Of a DNA stretch of 64,000 nt, positions 54,622 through 63,742 are shown piece after piece (within the stretch, counting starts at the first letter, position 1; each line of letters opens with the position of its first letter). The stretch covers positions 743,001 through 807,000 of the forward strand of contig NZ_CP033580.1 in NCBI RefSeq assembly GCF_003722315.1. Reading direction: 5' to 3'. Under the pieces are notes generated by a model. That model did not search any database and was not told where the DNA came from. It was given only the letters and a program-made list of their open reading frames with translations. The translations under genes and the position numbers were made by a program. This stretch comes from Thermoanaerobacter ethanolicus JW 200 (GTDB taxonomy: Bacteria; Bacillota; Thermoanaerobacteria; Thermoanaerobacterales; Thermoanaerobacteraceae).

Positions 54622-54670
54622 TTGACATATGTTAATTATGCTGATATAATATATTCGTTAATTCGAATAT
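54622..54670 (+). promoter_or_regulatory. Consensus promoter with ArsR-type operator, site C
   Basis: TTGACA (54622-54627), 17 bp, TATAAT (54645-54650), followed directly by operator ATATTCGTTAATTCGAATAT (54651-54670) over the start site. Full consensus promoter that must be held down by repression. Confidence 0.9.
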
Positions 54671-54689
54671 ATTAATGGAGGTACGGTCA

Positions 54690-55784
54690 ATGGAACACAG
54701 AATATGCTTTAACTGCATTATAAGGCACTTTTCACCAGCATGGTATGCATCCGTTATGGGTACTGGTGGATTTGCTAATGTTCTCTATTTGTTAAGTGCA
54801 GAAATGCCTTTTTTAAAACCAGTAGCTATAGCACTTTTCTTTTTAAATATATTTTTGTTTTTAATATTTATAATTCCGTGGGTAGGAAGATGGTTTTTAC
54901 ATTTTGATAAATTAATAGAGGATTTAAAGCATCCTGTTATGTCTAACTTTTTTGTTACTATGCCGGTGGGAGGTTTAATTCTTGGAACAAACTTTTTTAT
55001 GATAGGCAAGGAATATTTTAGTATGGCATTTATTGTAACATTGAGCACAATTTTGTGGATATATGGTGTAGCTCTTGCCTTAATTTTTGGAGTTTTTGTA
55101 ACATACAATATGATGATAACAGAGGGTATAGGTCCTGAGCTTACAAATTACTCATGGTATATAACTCCTGTTGCAAGTATTGTAGTGCCTTTATTAGGGA
55201 ATCTTTTAGTTAAGGTTTATGCTGCTAAAAATATGGAATTGGCAAAATTAATAAATATTACAGATATAGTTTTTTATGGAATTGGATTAATGCTCTTTGT
55301 TATACTTAGTAGTATTATTTTGAATAGATTTATAAATCATGCAATGCCGCATGCTATGGCAACGCCAACTTTCTGGATTATACTTGGTCCTATTGGTGTA
55401 GGAACTGTAAGTTTGATGGGTATTGCTGACGCTTCGAAGGAAATAGGGTTAATTTTGGTGGCAGATTCTTTAAAGATGCTTTCACTAATTTTATGGGGTT
55501 TTGGACTTTGGGCATTTGTGCTTACTGTTATAATAACAATTAAATATCTTATGGAAGGTGGAATACCTTTTTCACTTTCGTGGTGGGCATTTATATTTCC
55601 ACTGTCAGCATATACTTTGTCAGCTTTTAATGTATTCATGTATACAAAAATACAGCTTATATACTGGTATACAGTATTATTAGCAATTTTACTCGCTATA
55701 TTGTGGATAAGCACTTTTATAAAGTCTTTGATTGGAACGCTTAATGGTACACTATTGGTTCCACCAGAAAGTAATAAAAAATAG
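54690..55784 (+). CDS. TDT-family (TehA/SLAC1-like) anion transporter
   Basis: 364 residues, about ten membrane helices. The start HFSPAWYASVMGTGGFANVLY and the repeated helix pattern are typical of the telluride/dicarboxylate transporter family (TehA, malic-acid permease Mae1, sulfite exporter Ssu1, SLAC1 channels). ATG 54690 with GGAGGT is preferred over ATG 54675. Controlled by ArsR site C and a consensus promoter. Export of a toxic oxyanion or of sulfite is a reasonable inference from the operator; substrate is not known. Confidence 0.88.
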   Translation: MEHRICFNCIIRHFSPAWYASVMGTGGFANVLYLLSAEMPFLKPVAIALFFLNIFLFLIFIIPWVGRWFLHFDKLIEDLKHPVMSNFFVTMPVGGLILGTNFFMIGKEYFSMAFIVTLSTILWIYGVALALIFGVFVTYNMMITEGIGPELTNYSWYITPVASIVVPLLGNLLVKVYAAKNMELAKLINITDIVFYGIGLMLFVILSSIILNRFINHAMPHAMATPTFWIILGPIGVGTVSLMGIADASKEIGLILVADSLKMLSLILWGFGLWAFVLTVIITIKYLMEGGIPFSLSWWAFIFPLSAYTLSAFNVFMYTKIQLIYWYTVLLAILLAILWISTFIKSLIGTLNGTLLVPPESNKK

Positions 55785-55824
55785 TTGGATATTTTGGCCA
55801 GTAGGCCAAAATATTTTAACTTAA

Positions 55825-55844
55825 ATATTTGATAAATCGAATAT
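55825..55844 (+). promoter_or_regulatory. ArsR-type operator, site D
   Basis: ATATTTGATAAATCGAATAT, same 8-4-8 layout as sites A-C, 37 bp before the BASS-family permease gene. No clear -35/-10 pair is seen. Confidence 0.8.
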
Positions 55845-55881
55845 TCAAAAGTTCTTTTTAAGCCAGAAAGGAGTATAAAAA

Positions 55882-56901
55882 ATGAATAATCTTAAAAAAT
55901 TGCAAAACCATCTCAATAATTGGATGCTTGTTTATACCTTGATATTAATTATTGCTGGTGTATGGATAGGCTATGGGCATAACGCTACTTTATGGGTAAA
56001 AGCAAATCAGCAGTTTTTAACTCTTTTAAATACTGTTGCAGTTTTCTTTATTATCTATCCGATGATGGTAAATGTTAAACTTGAATTGCTTTTAAAGTCA
56101 ATAAAAAATTGGAAGGCATTGCTATTAAGCTTGATATATAATTTTGTGTGGGCGCCGATTTTTGGATATTTTATTGCGACATATATGATTAAAGATCCTA
56201 CTTTGTCAATTGGATTTTTATTAGTTATGGTGGTTCCTTGCTCAAGTATGAGCATTACTTATACAGGCCTTGCTGAAGGAGATGTTGAATTAAGCACTAT
56301 GATTGTGGCTTTAAGTTTTATTGCGGCAATTTTTGCAGTTCCATTTTGGATGAGGATTTTTGCTTCTCATACGAATGTTCCTGTACCGACAGGTCAACTA
56401 CTTATGTCTATATTAGAAGTTCTTATTTTGCCAATGGTGTTAGGTTATTTAACAAGGACTTTGTTAGTGAAAGCTTTTGGAGAAGAGAAATTTAAAAATA
56501 TACAACCAATTTTTCCATCTATATCTATAATTTCAATGTACATTTTAATTTTCTTGATATTCTTTAGTAAAGCTGGTATGGTTGTTGATAAAATAGGATT
56601 AATATTGTTTTTGCTTGTTCCAAATGCTATCTTTATTGCAGTTACACTGATATTTGTTACGTGGCTTAATAAAGTATTGCACTTTTCGTATAAAGAACAT
56701 ATGGCAATTGTATTTGCTAGCACAGGAAAAAATAATGGGACTGCTGTTGCACTAGCTACTGCTGCTTTTTCTCCTATGGTTGCTATACCAGCAGCTACTA
56801 TGCCTATCTTTCAGATTATTTTACTGATTTTATATCTTAAATTAGGGCCTTGGATAAAGAAGTATTATGAACCCGTAAATAAAAGAATCTCAGAAGAATA
56901 A
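55882..56901 (+). CDS. Bile acid:sodium symporter/ACR3-superfamily permease, candidate arsenite exporter
   Basis: 339 residues with about ten helices. PMMVNVKLELLLKSIKNWKAL, VMVVPCSSMSITYTGLAEGDVELS (cysteine in the ion path, about 117), and STGKNNGTAVALATAAFSP (about 283) are typical of the BASS/ACR3 superfamily. Placement behind an ArsR-type operator favours As(III) or Sb(III) export, but it is not a textbook ACR3. Strong ribosome site GAAAGGAG. Probably one operon with the disulfide oxidoreductase about 100 bp downstream. Confidence 0.85.
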   Translation: MNNLKKLQNHLNNWMLVYTLILIIAGVWIGYGHNATLWVKANQQFLTLLNTVAVFFIIYPMMVNVKLELLLKSIKNWKALLLSLIYNFVWAPIFGYFIATYMIKDPTLSIGFLLVMVVPCSSMSITYTGLAEGDVELSTMIVALSFIAAIFAVPFWMRIFASHTNVPVPTGQLLMSILEVLILPMVLGYLTRTLLVKAFGEEKFKNIQPIFPSISIISMYILIFLIFFSKAGMVVDKIGLILFLLVPNAIFIAVTLIFVTWLNKVLHFSYKEHMAIVFASTGKNNGTAVALATAAFSPMVAIPAATMPIFQIILLILYLKLGPWIKKYYEPVNKRISEE

Positions 56902-56999
56902 TCAATTACTACTTAGAACATGGATATGCTAAATTAAGATATAAACTTGCATAATATTAAAACATATAAAAAACATACAAAAGAAAGGAAGGATAAATT

Positions 57000-58388
57000 A
57001 TGAGAGAGTTAAAGTATGATGTGGTAGTGATAGGTGGTGGCCCTGGTGGTACACCAGGAGCGAATATGTTAGCTAAAAAAGGACTAAAGGTAGCACTTGT
57101 AGAAAAAGGAGTAGGCCTTGGTGGAACATGTTTGTTTGAAGGATGTATTCCTTCAAAAATTTATATTGAAACTGCCACAAGATATTCAGAAATAAAAAAT
57201 TCAAGCAAGTTTGGAATAACATTATCTTATGATAATATCAGTGTGGATTTTGGTGCTCTGAAAGAGAGGAAAGAAGCGATATTGAAAGCGAGAGTCGAAA
57301 GAGCAGAAAAAATTGCTAAAATGAATAAACTTGATATCTACTATGGGGTGGCACAGATTACGGATAAAAATTCTGTAGAAGTTGATACGAGAGACGAAAA
57401 AGTAAAATTATTATTTGACAAACTTATTATAGCAACTGGCTCTGAGACAGTTAAACCTCCTATTTCAGGAATTAATTTGCCTGGTGTTATTTTTAGCGAA
57501 GATATATTTAAACTGGAAGCTAAGCCTGATTCAATTGCTATTATAGGGGGAGGATATATAGGGGTTGAGATAGCTTCTATGTTTGCAAGAGTAGATACAA
57601 AGGTAATCATTATTGAAGCATTACCAAGGATTCTTGCAACTGAGGATGTTTCAATAAGCGAGGCGGTTACAGAAGGATTGAAAAATGTTAATGTAGATAT
57701 GTATACAGATGCGAAAGTTTCTGTTATTGAAAAAGAAGGAGAACTGCTGAAAGTAAATTATAAACAAAATGGTGAAGATAAAACTGTTCAGGCTGAAAAA
57801 GTTCTTGTTGCTGTTGGAAGAAGACCACGTACAAAAGAATTAAATCTCGATGTGCTAAATATTAAGTTGGGAAATCATGGAGAGATTCCGGTAAATGAAT
57901 ACATGCAAACGGAAAATATAAACGTATATGCTACAGGGGATGTAAATGGCAGAATAATGCTTGCACATGCAGCAACGAGAGAGTCTATTATTGCGGCAAA
58001 AGCGATACTGGGAGAAAAAGTGCCCATGACATATAATGCAATTCCACATGCGATATTTTCTGAACCAGAAGCTGCAAGTGTTGGTATTGATACAACAAAG
58101 GCTCATGAACTTGGTTATAAAGTTGTGCGATATTCTTATGCTGAAGATGCTAGAGCTCTTATTGTAGGAGATAAAAAAGGATTTGTTCAAATAATTGCCG
58201 ATCCCAAGACACATAAATTATATGGAATGCAGATAGTTGGCAAAGGGGCAGGAGAGTTGATTGCAGAAGCAACGCAAGTTATCAGAATGAACGGAAAAGT
58301 TGAAGATATTACGGCAACCATACACACACATCCAACATTAAGCGAAATAATAGCAGAAGCAGCAGAAAAAGCGTTAAGTAGCTTTTAA
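57000..58388 (+). CDS. Pyridine nucleotide-disulfide oxidoreductase (dihydrolipoyl dehydrogenase-like)
   Basis: 462-residue FAD enzyme. VVVIGGGPGGTPGANMLAKKG (FAD), the redox pair GGTCLFEGCIPSKIYIE (about 41-56), IIGGGYIGVEIASMFARV (NAD), VYATGDVNG and the C-terminal catalytic THPTLSE are intact. It resembles dihydrolipoyl dehydrogenase, mercuric reductase and related metal-handling reductases; no N-terminal metal-binding or lipoyl domain is present. This is the second Lpd-like gene in the window, distinct from the one at 7407, and its place in an ArsR regulon suggests a detoxifying or thiol-recycling role. Confidence 0.88.
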   Translation: MRELKYDVVVIGGGPGGTPGANMLAKKGLKVALVEKGVGLGGTCLFEGCIPSKIYIETATRYSEIKNSSKFGITLSYDNISVDFGALKERKEAILKARVERAEKIAKMNKLDIYYGVAQITDKNSVEVDTRDEKVKLLFDKLIIATGSETVKPPISGINLPGVIFSEDIFKLEAKPDSIAIIGGGYIGVEIASMFARVDTKVIIIEALPRILATEDVSISEAVTEGLKNVNVDMYTDAKVSVIEKEGELLKVNYKQNGEDKTVQAEKVLVAVGRRPRTKELNLDVLNIKLGNHGEIPVNEYMQTENINVYATGDVNGRIMLAHAATRESIIAAKAILGEKVPMTYNAIPHAIFSEPEAASVGIDTTKAHELGYKVVRYSYAEDARALIVGDKKGFVQIIADPKTHKLYGMQIVGKGAGELIAEATQVIRMNGKVEDITATIHTHPTLSEIIAEAAEKALSSF

Positions 58389-58483
58389 TGTTTTTCCAGT
58401 AAATATTATTTCTATAAAAGAATGCTGTCAAACAAGTTGGAAAATTGGTATAAAATGTTAAAAGACACGAAAAGGGTGAGGAG

Positions 58484-59023
58484 ATGAATATTTTATATAT
58501 TTCCGGAAGTCCACGGAAAAAGAGCAACACTGACATTCTTTTAAAATTGACTATGTCAATTACGGGAGGAGAATTTATAAAACTTATAGAGTATAATATA
58601 AAGCCATGTCTGGCTTGTTGGGCCTGCCAAAAGGATGGGGAGTGCCCTATAGAAGATGAGATGACAGAAAAACTTATACCAATGCTTTTAAAAAGTGATG
58701 CAATTGTAATAGGAAGTCCAGTTTTTTTTAACAACATTTCTGCTCAACTTAAGGCTTTTATAGATAGAACTTGGTGTATAAAAGGACAGTTAAGAAACAA
58801 AATTGGCGGTGCTATTGTAGTGGGTAGAAAATATGGGGAAGAAAGTGCTATAACGGCTATAAATGCGTTTTTCCTTAAGCATGATATGATTCCTGCAAAT
58901 AGAGGCGTTTGTGGCATTGCTTATAGAGAAAGAGAAATTTTAAATGATACGGAAGCAATAGAGGCGACGAAAAGATTGGGAAAGCGTATATTAGAACTTG
59001 GAGAAATATTAGGAATTAAATAG
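58484..59023 (+). CDS. Flavodoxin-like NAD(P)H-dependent FMN reductase (iron-sulfur flavoprotein type)
   Basis: 179 residues. The flavodoxin-like start ILYISGSPRKKSNTDILL binds FMN phosphate; KPCLACWACQKDGECPIEDEM (about 44-64) is the compact cysteine motif of iron-sulfur flavoproteins, and GSPVFFNNISAQLKAFIDRT (about 78-97) the second FMN loop. It probably carries FMN and perhaps a 4Fe-4S cluster. Strong GGTGAGGAG ribosome site. No ArsR operator was found in front of it. Confidence 0.85.
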   Translation: MNILYISGSPRKKSNTDILLKLTMSITGGEFIKLIEYNIKPCLACWACQKDGECPIEDEMTEKLIPMLLKSDAIVIGSPVFFNNISAQLKAFIDRTWCIKGQLRNKIGGAIVVGRKYGEESAITAINAFFLKHDMIPANRGVCGIAYREREILNDTEAIEATKRLGKRILELGEILGIK

Positions 59024-59060
59024 CAAGGTATATTTTGTTTTTTGCTTAAATATGTTATAA

Positions 59061-59090
59061 TATGTATGCAAGCAATTACTTGCATACATA
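59061..59090 (+). promoter_or_regulatory. Large palindrome, probable TetR operator
   Basis: TATGTATGCAAG (59061-59072) and CTTGCATACATA (59079-59090), perfect 12-bp arms with a 6-bp centre, directly after TATAAT (59056-59061) and 15 bp before the TetR gene. Confidence 0.85.
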
Positions 59091-59105
59091 TTGTGAGGTG
59101 TTTTA

Positions 59106-59690
59106 ATGGGCGATTCGGTGAAGGAAAAGATAGTTATGTCTACTTTAAAACTAATTTCTGAAAAAGGATATAAGTCTACAACTACAAGAAATATTGCAGA
59201 AGAGGCAGGAGTAAATGAAGTTACAATTTTTAGATGTTTTGGAAGCAAAAAAGATATAGTGCTTTATGCATTAAAAGAGCTGGAATTATTAAAGCCTGTA
59301 AATGAAAGAATATTAGACAAATGTACATGGGATTTAAAAGAAGACCTATTCATGTTGGCTCATGAATATCATAAAAATTTTACAGAAGAAAAAGCGAAAA
59401 TCATGATAGGTTTGAGAAGTCCAGAGATTTTTGAAGAGGTAAAAGAATATCTGATCAGGATTCCAAAAGGCTTTAAAGAAGTTTTGATAAAGTATTTTGA
59501 AAAAATGTATGAGAAGGGATTATTAAATACTGATGATTTTGAACTTTTAGCCTTTGCTTTTATATCATTGAATTTCGGTTTTGTTTTAATGAATGCCTCC
59601 TATGGTAACAAGCTAATTGGCTTTAGCGATAGAGAATTTGTTAAAAAAAGCATAGAAATTTTTGTAAAAGCAATAGAAAAAAGTGATTGA
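59106..59690 (+). CDS. TetR/AcrR-family transcriptional regulator
   Basis: 194 residues. The N-terminal helix-turn-helix reads KEKIVMSTLKLISEKGYKSTTTRNIAEEAGVNEVTIFRCFGSKKDIVLYAL (about 5-55), standard for TetR; the ligand domain has no strong clue. A perfect palindrome overlaps its promoter, so it is autoregulated. The DUF2229/activase genes follow 51 bp downstream on the same strand and are the likely targets. Confidence 0.9.
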   Translation: MGDSVKEKIVMSTLKLISEKGYKSTTTRNIAEEAGVNEVTIFRCFGSKKDIVLYALKELELLKPVNERILDKCTWDLKEDLFMLAHEYHKNFTEEKAKIMIGLRSPEIFEEVKEYLIRIPKGFKEVLIKYFEKMYEKGLLNTDDFELLAFAFISLNFGFVLMNASYGNKLIGFSDREFVKKSIEIFVKAIEKSD

Positions 59691-59741
59691 AGTAGTGTAA
59701 AATATGATATATGATGTACTTGGAGGAGAGGAGAGCAAATA

Positions 59742-60725
59742 ATGAAAATAGGTATTCCAAAAGCTTTAATGTATTATTTTTATTATCCATTCTGGAAAAC
59801 TCTTTTCGAAAGCCTTGGTTTTGAAGTGGTCACCTCTGACGATACTTCAAAAAGTATTTTAGACATAGGGGTAAAAGAAGCAGTTGCGGAAATATGTGTA
59901 CCTATGAAGGTATATACAGGACATGTTTTAAATTTGCTGGATAAGAGTGTCGATTACATATATATTCCTAGGTTTGTAAGCTTAAGGAAAGGTATATTTA
60001 TGTGCCCTAAATTTATGGGGTTGCCTGACATGATAAAAGGCCTTTTTGATGGCATTGAGAATAAAATTTTGACTCATAACATAGTGTCAAAAAGTACTGA
60101 CATATCAGAGTTTCACAATTATACAGTTTTTATCGATAAATTGGGTGTAAGTAGAAAAGATTTAAAAAATGCTTTAAAGAAAGCACGAGACAAATGGCTT
60201 GAGTTTAGAACTTTGAATAGGCAAGGATATGATATAAATGAGCTTTTGACGAGTGATAAACCAAAAAAATATGATGGCGATATTACAATAGGTCTAATTG
60301 GTTATGTATATAATGTTTATGATAGATTTGTTAATATGGACTTGCTTAATGTTTTTCGCAAGCTCAACATAAAAGTTGTGACTTTTGATATGATGGAAGA
60401 AAGGATAATACAACGTCAATTGAAAAAATTTAAAAAAAATATGTTTTGGGAATTTACTAATATGCTTTTAGGCACAGCTTATGAGTTTATGGAAAGAGAT
60501 GACATTGACGGCATTATTCATATTACTGCCTTTGGATGCGGTCCTGATTCAATTCTTGAGCCTTTTTTAACTATAGATTCTGAAAAACATAAAAAACCTT
60601 TTATGACTTTAAGAATTGACGAACAAACTGGTGAAAGTCACGTAATTACACGAGTTGAGGCATTTACGGACCTCATAAGGATTAAAAAATATAAAGCTGA
60701 AAAAACTGTGGAAGGCGTGATTTAA
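59742..60725 (+). CDS. DUF2229 / CoA-protein activase-associated protein, first copy
   Basis: 327 residues. Starts KIGIPKALMYYFYYPFWKTLFESLGFEVVTSDDTSKSI like the DUF2229 and 2-hydroxyacyl-CoA dehydratase B/C-related family. Three conserved cysteines stand in EICVPMK (about 52), FMCPKFMG (about 89) and ITAFGCGPDS (about 266), which suggests a 4Fe-4S cluster. Part of a three-gene set with the next DUF2229 gene and an ASKHA activase, often fused into one long protein in other clostridia. Reaction not established. GGAGGAGAGGAG ribosome site. Confidence 0.85.
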   Translation: MKIGIPKALMYYFYYPFWKTLFESLGFEVVTSDDTSKSILDIGVKEAVAEICVPMKVYTGHVLNLLDKSVDYIYIPRFVSLRKGIFMCPKFMGLPDMIKGLFDGIENKILTHNIVSKSTDISEFHNYTVFIDKLGVSRKDLKNALKKARDKWLEFRTLNRQGYDINELLTSDKPKKYDGDITIGLIGYVYNVYDRFVNMDLLNVFRKLNIKVVTFDMMEERIIQRQLKKFKKNMFWEFTNMLLGTAYEFMERDDIDGIIHITAFGCGPDSILEPFLTIDSEKHKKPFMTLRIDEQTGESHVITRVEAFTDLIRIKKYKAEKTVEGVI

Positions 60726-61823
60726 GTGAAGATAACATTTCCTTATATGGGTTCTCCTTATATGTATGAAAAACTTTTTACATTATTAGGGCATGAAGTG
60801 ATAACTCCCCCGAAGCCTTCACAAAAAACTGTAGATTATGGCGTAAAATATAGCCCTGAATTTGCTTGTTTTCCTTTAAAGGTTATTTTAGGGACTTATC
60901 TTGAGGCTTTAGAATTAGGAGCGGATACTATAGTGACTTCTGGTGGGAATGGTCCCTGCAGGGCCGGTTACTATGGAGAGGCTCAGAAAAAAATACTTCA
61001 AAACATGGGTTATGATGTAGAATTTATAATATTTGATGAGCCGAAAAGAGATTTGAAAACTTTTTTGGAAAATGTAAAAAAGATAAAAGGAAATAATTCA
61101 TGGCGGCAGGTTATTAAAACTGTAAAAACTGTATATGACATGGCAAAATCGATGGATAAAGTAGAGAAAATTGTAGAGTGCAAGAGAGCTTATGAGTGTA
61201 ATAAGGGAGAGTTTACTAAGGCGTGGCATGAAATTACAGAAGAGTATAGAAGAATAGAGTCCTCTGAAGATGTAAAGAAGATTGAAAGAAAGGCAATTGA
61301 GAGGTTGAATAGTATAAAAATTTGTGAAGTACCGGAAGAAGAAAAAATAAGGATTGGAATAGTAGGAGAAATATATGTTGTAATGGAGCCTTCAATAAAT
61401 GGTAATATAGAAGAAGTTTTAAATGCTTATGGTGCAGAAGTAGAAAGGTCTCATTACATTTCCGAATGGATTGACTTTAATCTAATACCTTTGCCTTCTT
61501 ACAAAGAGAAGGAACATCAAATATTGAAAAAAGGTGAGAAATACATAGAGATAATAATTGGTGGGCATGCAAAACAGTCTGTGGGTGCAATAATTGATTT
61601 TATGGAAAGAGGATTTGATGGAGTTGTTCATTTAAAACCCTTTGGATGTTTACCAGAACTTGTTTCTCAAAGTGTGATAGATAAAATAATGAGAGAATAT
61701 GATTATCCAATTTTGTCACTTTCTGTAGATGAACAAATGGCTATTGCCAATGTATTAACGAGAATAGAAGCTTTTTTAGATGTTATAAAACAAAAAAAAC
61801 ACAGAAAAAGGATAGCGAGGTAG
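60726..61823 (+). CDS. DUF2229 / CoA-protein activase-associated protein, second copy
   Basis: 365 residues, beginning right after its neighbour's stop (GTG start 60726). ITFPYMGSPYMYEKLFTLLGHEVITPP at the N-terminus parallels the first copy. Cysteines in EFACFPLK (about 48), NGPCRAGYYGE (about 79) and KPFGCLPELV (about 309) match the same three-cysteine layout. The two proteins probably pair as a heterodimer, like the two dehydratase subunits of the family. Substrate not known. Confidence 0.85.
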   Translation: MKITFPYMGSPYMYEKLFTLLGHEVITPPKPSQKTVDYGVKYSPEFACFPLKVILGTYLEALELGADTIVTSGGNGPCRAGYYGEAQKKILQNMGYDVEFIIFDEPKRDLKTFLENVKKIKGNNSWRQVIKTVKTVYDMAKSMDKVEKIVECKRAYECNKGEFTKAWHEITEEYRRIESSEDVKKIERKAIERLNSIKICEVPEEEKIRIGIVGEIYVVMEPSINGNIEEVLNAYGAEVERSHYISEWIDFNLIPLPSYKEKEHQILKKGEKYIEIIIGGHAKQSVGAIIDFMERGFDGVVHLKPFGCLPELVSQSVIDKIMREYDYPILSLSVDEQMAIANVLTRIEAFLDVIKQKKHRKRIAR

Positions 61824-61829
61824 ACAAAA

Positions 61830-62792
61830 GTGGAGAAAATATATATTGGTGTTGATGTAGGATCAGTAAGTATAAAGGTTGTAGCCATTGATGAAAATAA
61901 TGAGGTATTATTCAATTCGTACGTAAGAAATGTTGGGCAACCAATTGATACTGTAAAGGATGAACTAGCCAAATTACACAATGAATTGGCAACTAAAGAA
62001 ATAGGTGGGGTTGGCGTAACGGGAAGTGGCAGACAGCTTCTTGGATACGTTCTTGGTGCAGATGTAATAAAAAATGAGATTACGGCCCATGCTACTGCTA
62101 CATTACACTTTCATCCAGATGCTAGTACTATTTTTGAAATTGGCGGACAGGACTCAAAACTTATTATTATAAATGATGGTACGATAGCTGACTTTGCTAT
62201 GAATACGGTTTGTGCTGCTGGTACAGGATCATTTCTTGACCATCAGGCACAAAGGCTGGGTATAAAGATTGAAGAATTTGGTGAAATTGCATTGACTGCA
62301 AAGCGAGATGTGAGAATTGCAGGTAGATGCACAGTCTTTGCCGAATCTGATATGATATCGAAACAACAATATGGCTTTAGCAAAGCTGAAATATTAAAAG
62401 GTCTTTCTAAGGCCTTAGTGAGAAATTATATGAACAATCTTGTAAGAGGAAGAAAATTGAAGCCAATTTTTGTATTCCAAGGCGGTGTGGCGGCAAATAT
62501 TGCGATAAAAAAAGCGTTTGAAGAAGAGGTGGGACACGAAGTAATTGTGCCAAAGTATTATGACATCATGGGAGCAATAGGAATAGCGATGTTGGCAAAA
62601 GATGAAATGGAACGGACAGGCAATTCTACTAAGTTTAAAGGGTTTGAGGTTTCAGAGGAGAAGTTTGAAACGACGAGCTTTATTTGCAAAGCTTGTCCTA
62701 ACGAATGTGAAATAATACAAATTAAAGCAAACGGCAAAGTAATAGCGATGACAGGTGATAGATGTGGAAGGTATTCAAATTCTATTATATAA
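61830..62792 (+). CDS. ASKHA-type ATPase activator (2-hydroxyacyl-CoA dehydratase activase family)
   Basis: 320 residues. The ATPase core YIGVDVGSVSIKVVAID, IFEIGGQDSKLI (about 110), NTVCAAGTGSFLDHQAQRLG (about 128-147; cluster cysteine) and GRCTVFAESDMISKQQ (about 166) are those of HgdC/FldI/BadFG-like activators, which use ATP to push a low-potential electron into a partner. An extra C-terminal segment with FICKACPNECEI and GDRCGRYS adds four cysteines. It closes the TetR-DUF2229-DUF2229-activase group; no ordinary dehydratase subunits are nearby. Confidence 0.88.
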   Translation: MEKIYIGVDVGSVSIKVVAIDENNEVLFNSYVRNVGQPIDTVKDELAKLHNELATKEIGGVGVTGSGRQLLGYVLGADVIKNEITAHATATLHFHPDASTIFEIGGQDSKLIIINDGTIADFAMNTVCAAGTGSFLDHQAQRLGIKIEEFGEIALTAKRDVRIAGRCTVFAESDMISKQQYGFSKAEILKGLSKALVRNYMNNLVRGRKLKPIFVFQGGVAANIAIKKAFEEEVGHEVIVPKYYDIMGAIGIAMLAKDEMERTGNSTKFKGFEVSEEKFETTSFICKACPNECEIIQIKANGKVIAMTGDRCGRYSNSII

Positions 62793-62810
62793 GCATAAGG
62801 AGGCTTAGAT

Positions 62811-63713
62811 ATGGCCCATCATCATGATCATGGTGAGATAAGCAAAAATAACTTAGTTATTGCGATGATACTAAATTTTGTGATAACAATAGTTGAAATA
62901 ATAGGAGGTATATTGTCAGGCAGTTTATCTCTTATATCAGATGCACTTCACAATTTTAATGATGGAATCTCAATAATTGTAAGTTACGTTGCAATAAAAA
63001 TATCCAAAAAAGAGAACAATGAAAAAATGACATTTGGCTATAAACGGGCAGAGATACTTGCAGCGCTATTTAATTCGGTGGTTTTGGTAGTTATATCTTT
63101 ATATCTTTTTAAAGAAGCATATATAAAATTTTTTAAACCAGAACCGATTAATGGTTCCTTAATGATAGTAGTTGCTGTTATAGGACTTGCGGCAAATACG
63201 TTATCAGTGTTTTTACTGAAGGAAAACGCTCAAAAGAATTTAAATATAAAATCAACATATATACATCTGCTTTCTGATGCTTTGTCATCGCTTGGTGTAG
63301 TTATTGGAGGTATATTTATCTATGCATACAATATTTACTGGATTGATCCGCTGCTAACAGTTTTAATAGGAGCTTATATAATAAAAGAAAGCTTTGAAAT
63401 AATAGATGAAACGATAGGAATATTGATGCAAAAAACACCCGAGAATATAAATCTTGACATCATAAAAAAGGAAATTGAGAAACTTCCAGACGTAAAAAAT
63501 ATACACCATGTACACGTGTGGCAAACTAATGATAAAGATATACATTTTGAGTGCCATGTCAACACAAGAGATGACATTAAATTAAGTCAAGCAAAATTAT
63601 TAATGGATCAGATTGAAACTATTCTCGATGAAACTTTTGGCATACATCATGTTACTTTGCAGATGGAATATGAATGTTGTGAGAATGTTGGGCTGATAAA
63701 TAGAAGGGGTTAG
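62811..63713 (+). CDS. Cation diffusion facilitator (metal cation exporter)
   Basis: 300 residues, six helices. A His-rich start (AHHHDHGEI), SDALHNFNDGISII (about 47; HxxxD metal site), a second site in HLLSDALSSLGVV (about 152), and a cytoplasmic C-terminal domain (NIHHVHVWQTNDKDIHFECHV) identify a CDF exporter of Zn, Co, Cd, Fe or similar, driven by proton exchange. AAGGAGG ribosome site. It follows the activase by 18 bp and may share its transcript; the metal is not predictable. Confidence 0.92.
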   Translation: MAHHHDHGEISKNNLVIAMILNFVITIVEIIGGILSGSLSLISDALHNFNDGISIIVSYVAIKISKKENNEKMTFGYKRAEILAALFNSVVLVVISLYLFKEAYIKFFKPEPINGSLMIVVAVIGLAANTLSVFLLKENAQKNLNIKSTYIHLLSDALSSLGVVIGGIFIYAYNIYWIDPLLTVLIGAYIIKESFEIIDETIGILMQKTPENINLDIIKKEIEKLPDVKNIHHVHVWQTNDKDIHFECHVNTRDDIKLSQAKLLMDQIETILDETFGIHHVTLQMEYECCENVGLINRRG

Positions 63714-63742
63714 TAATATAAAAAAGTCTTTAGCTAAGTTTA

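Noticed and set aside
59061-59090. Terminator of the upstream flavin reductase gene
   Set aside because: The palindrome has no T tract, lies right after a -10 box and just before a TetR gene, so an operator is the better reading.
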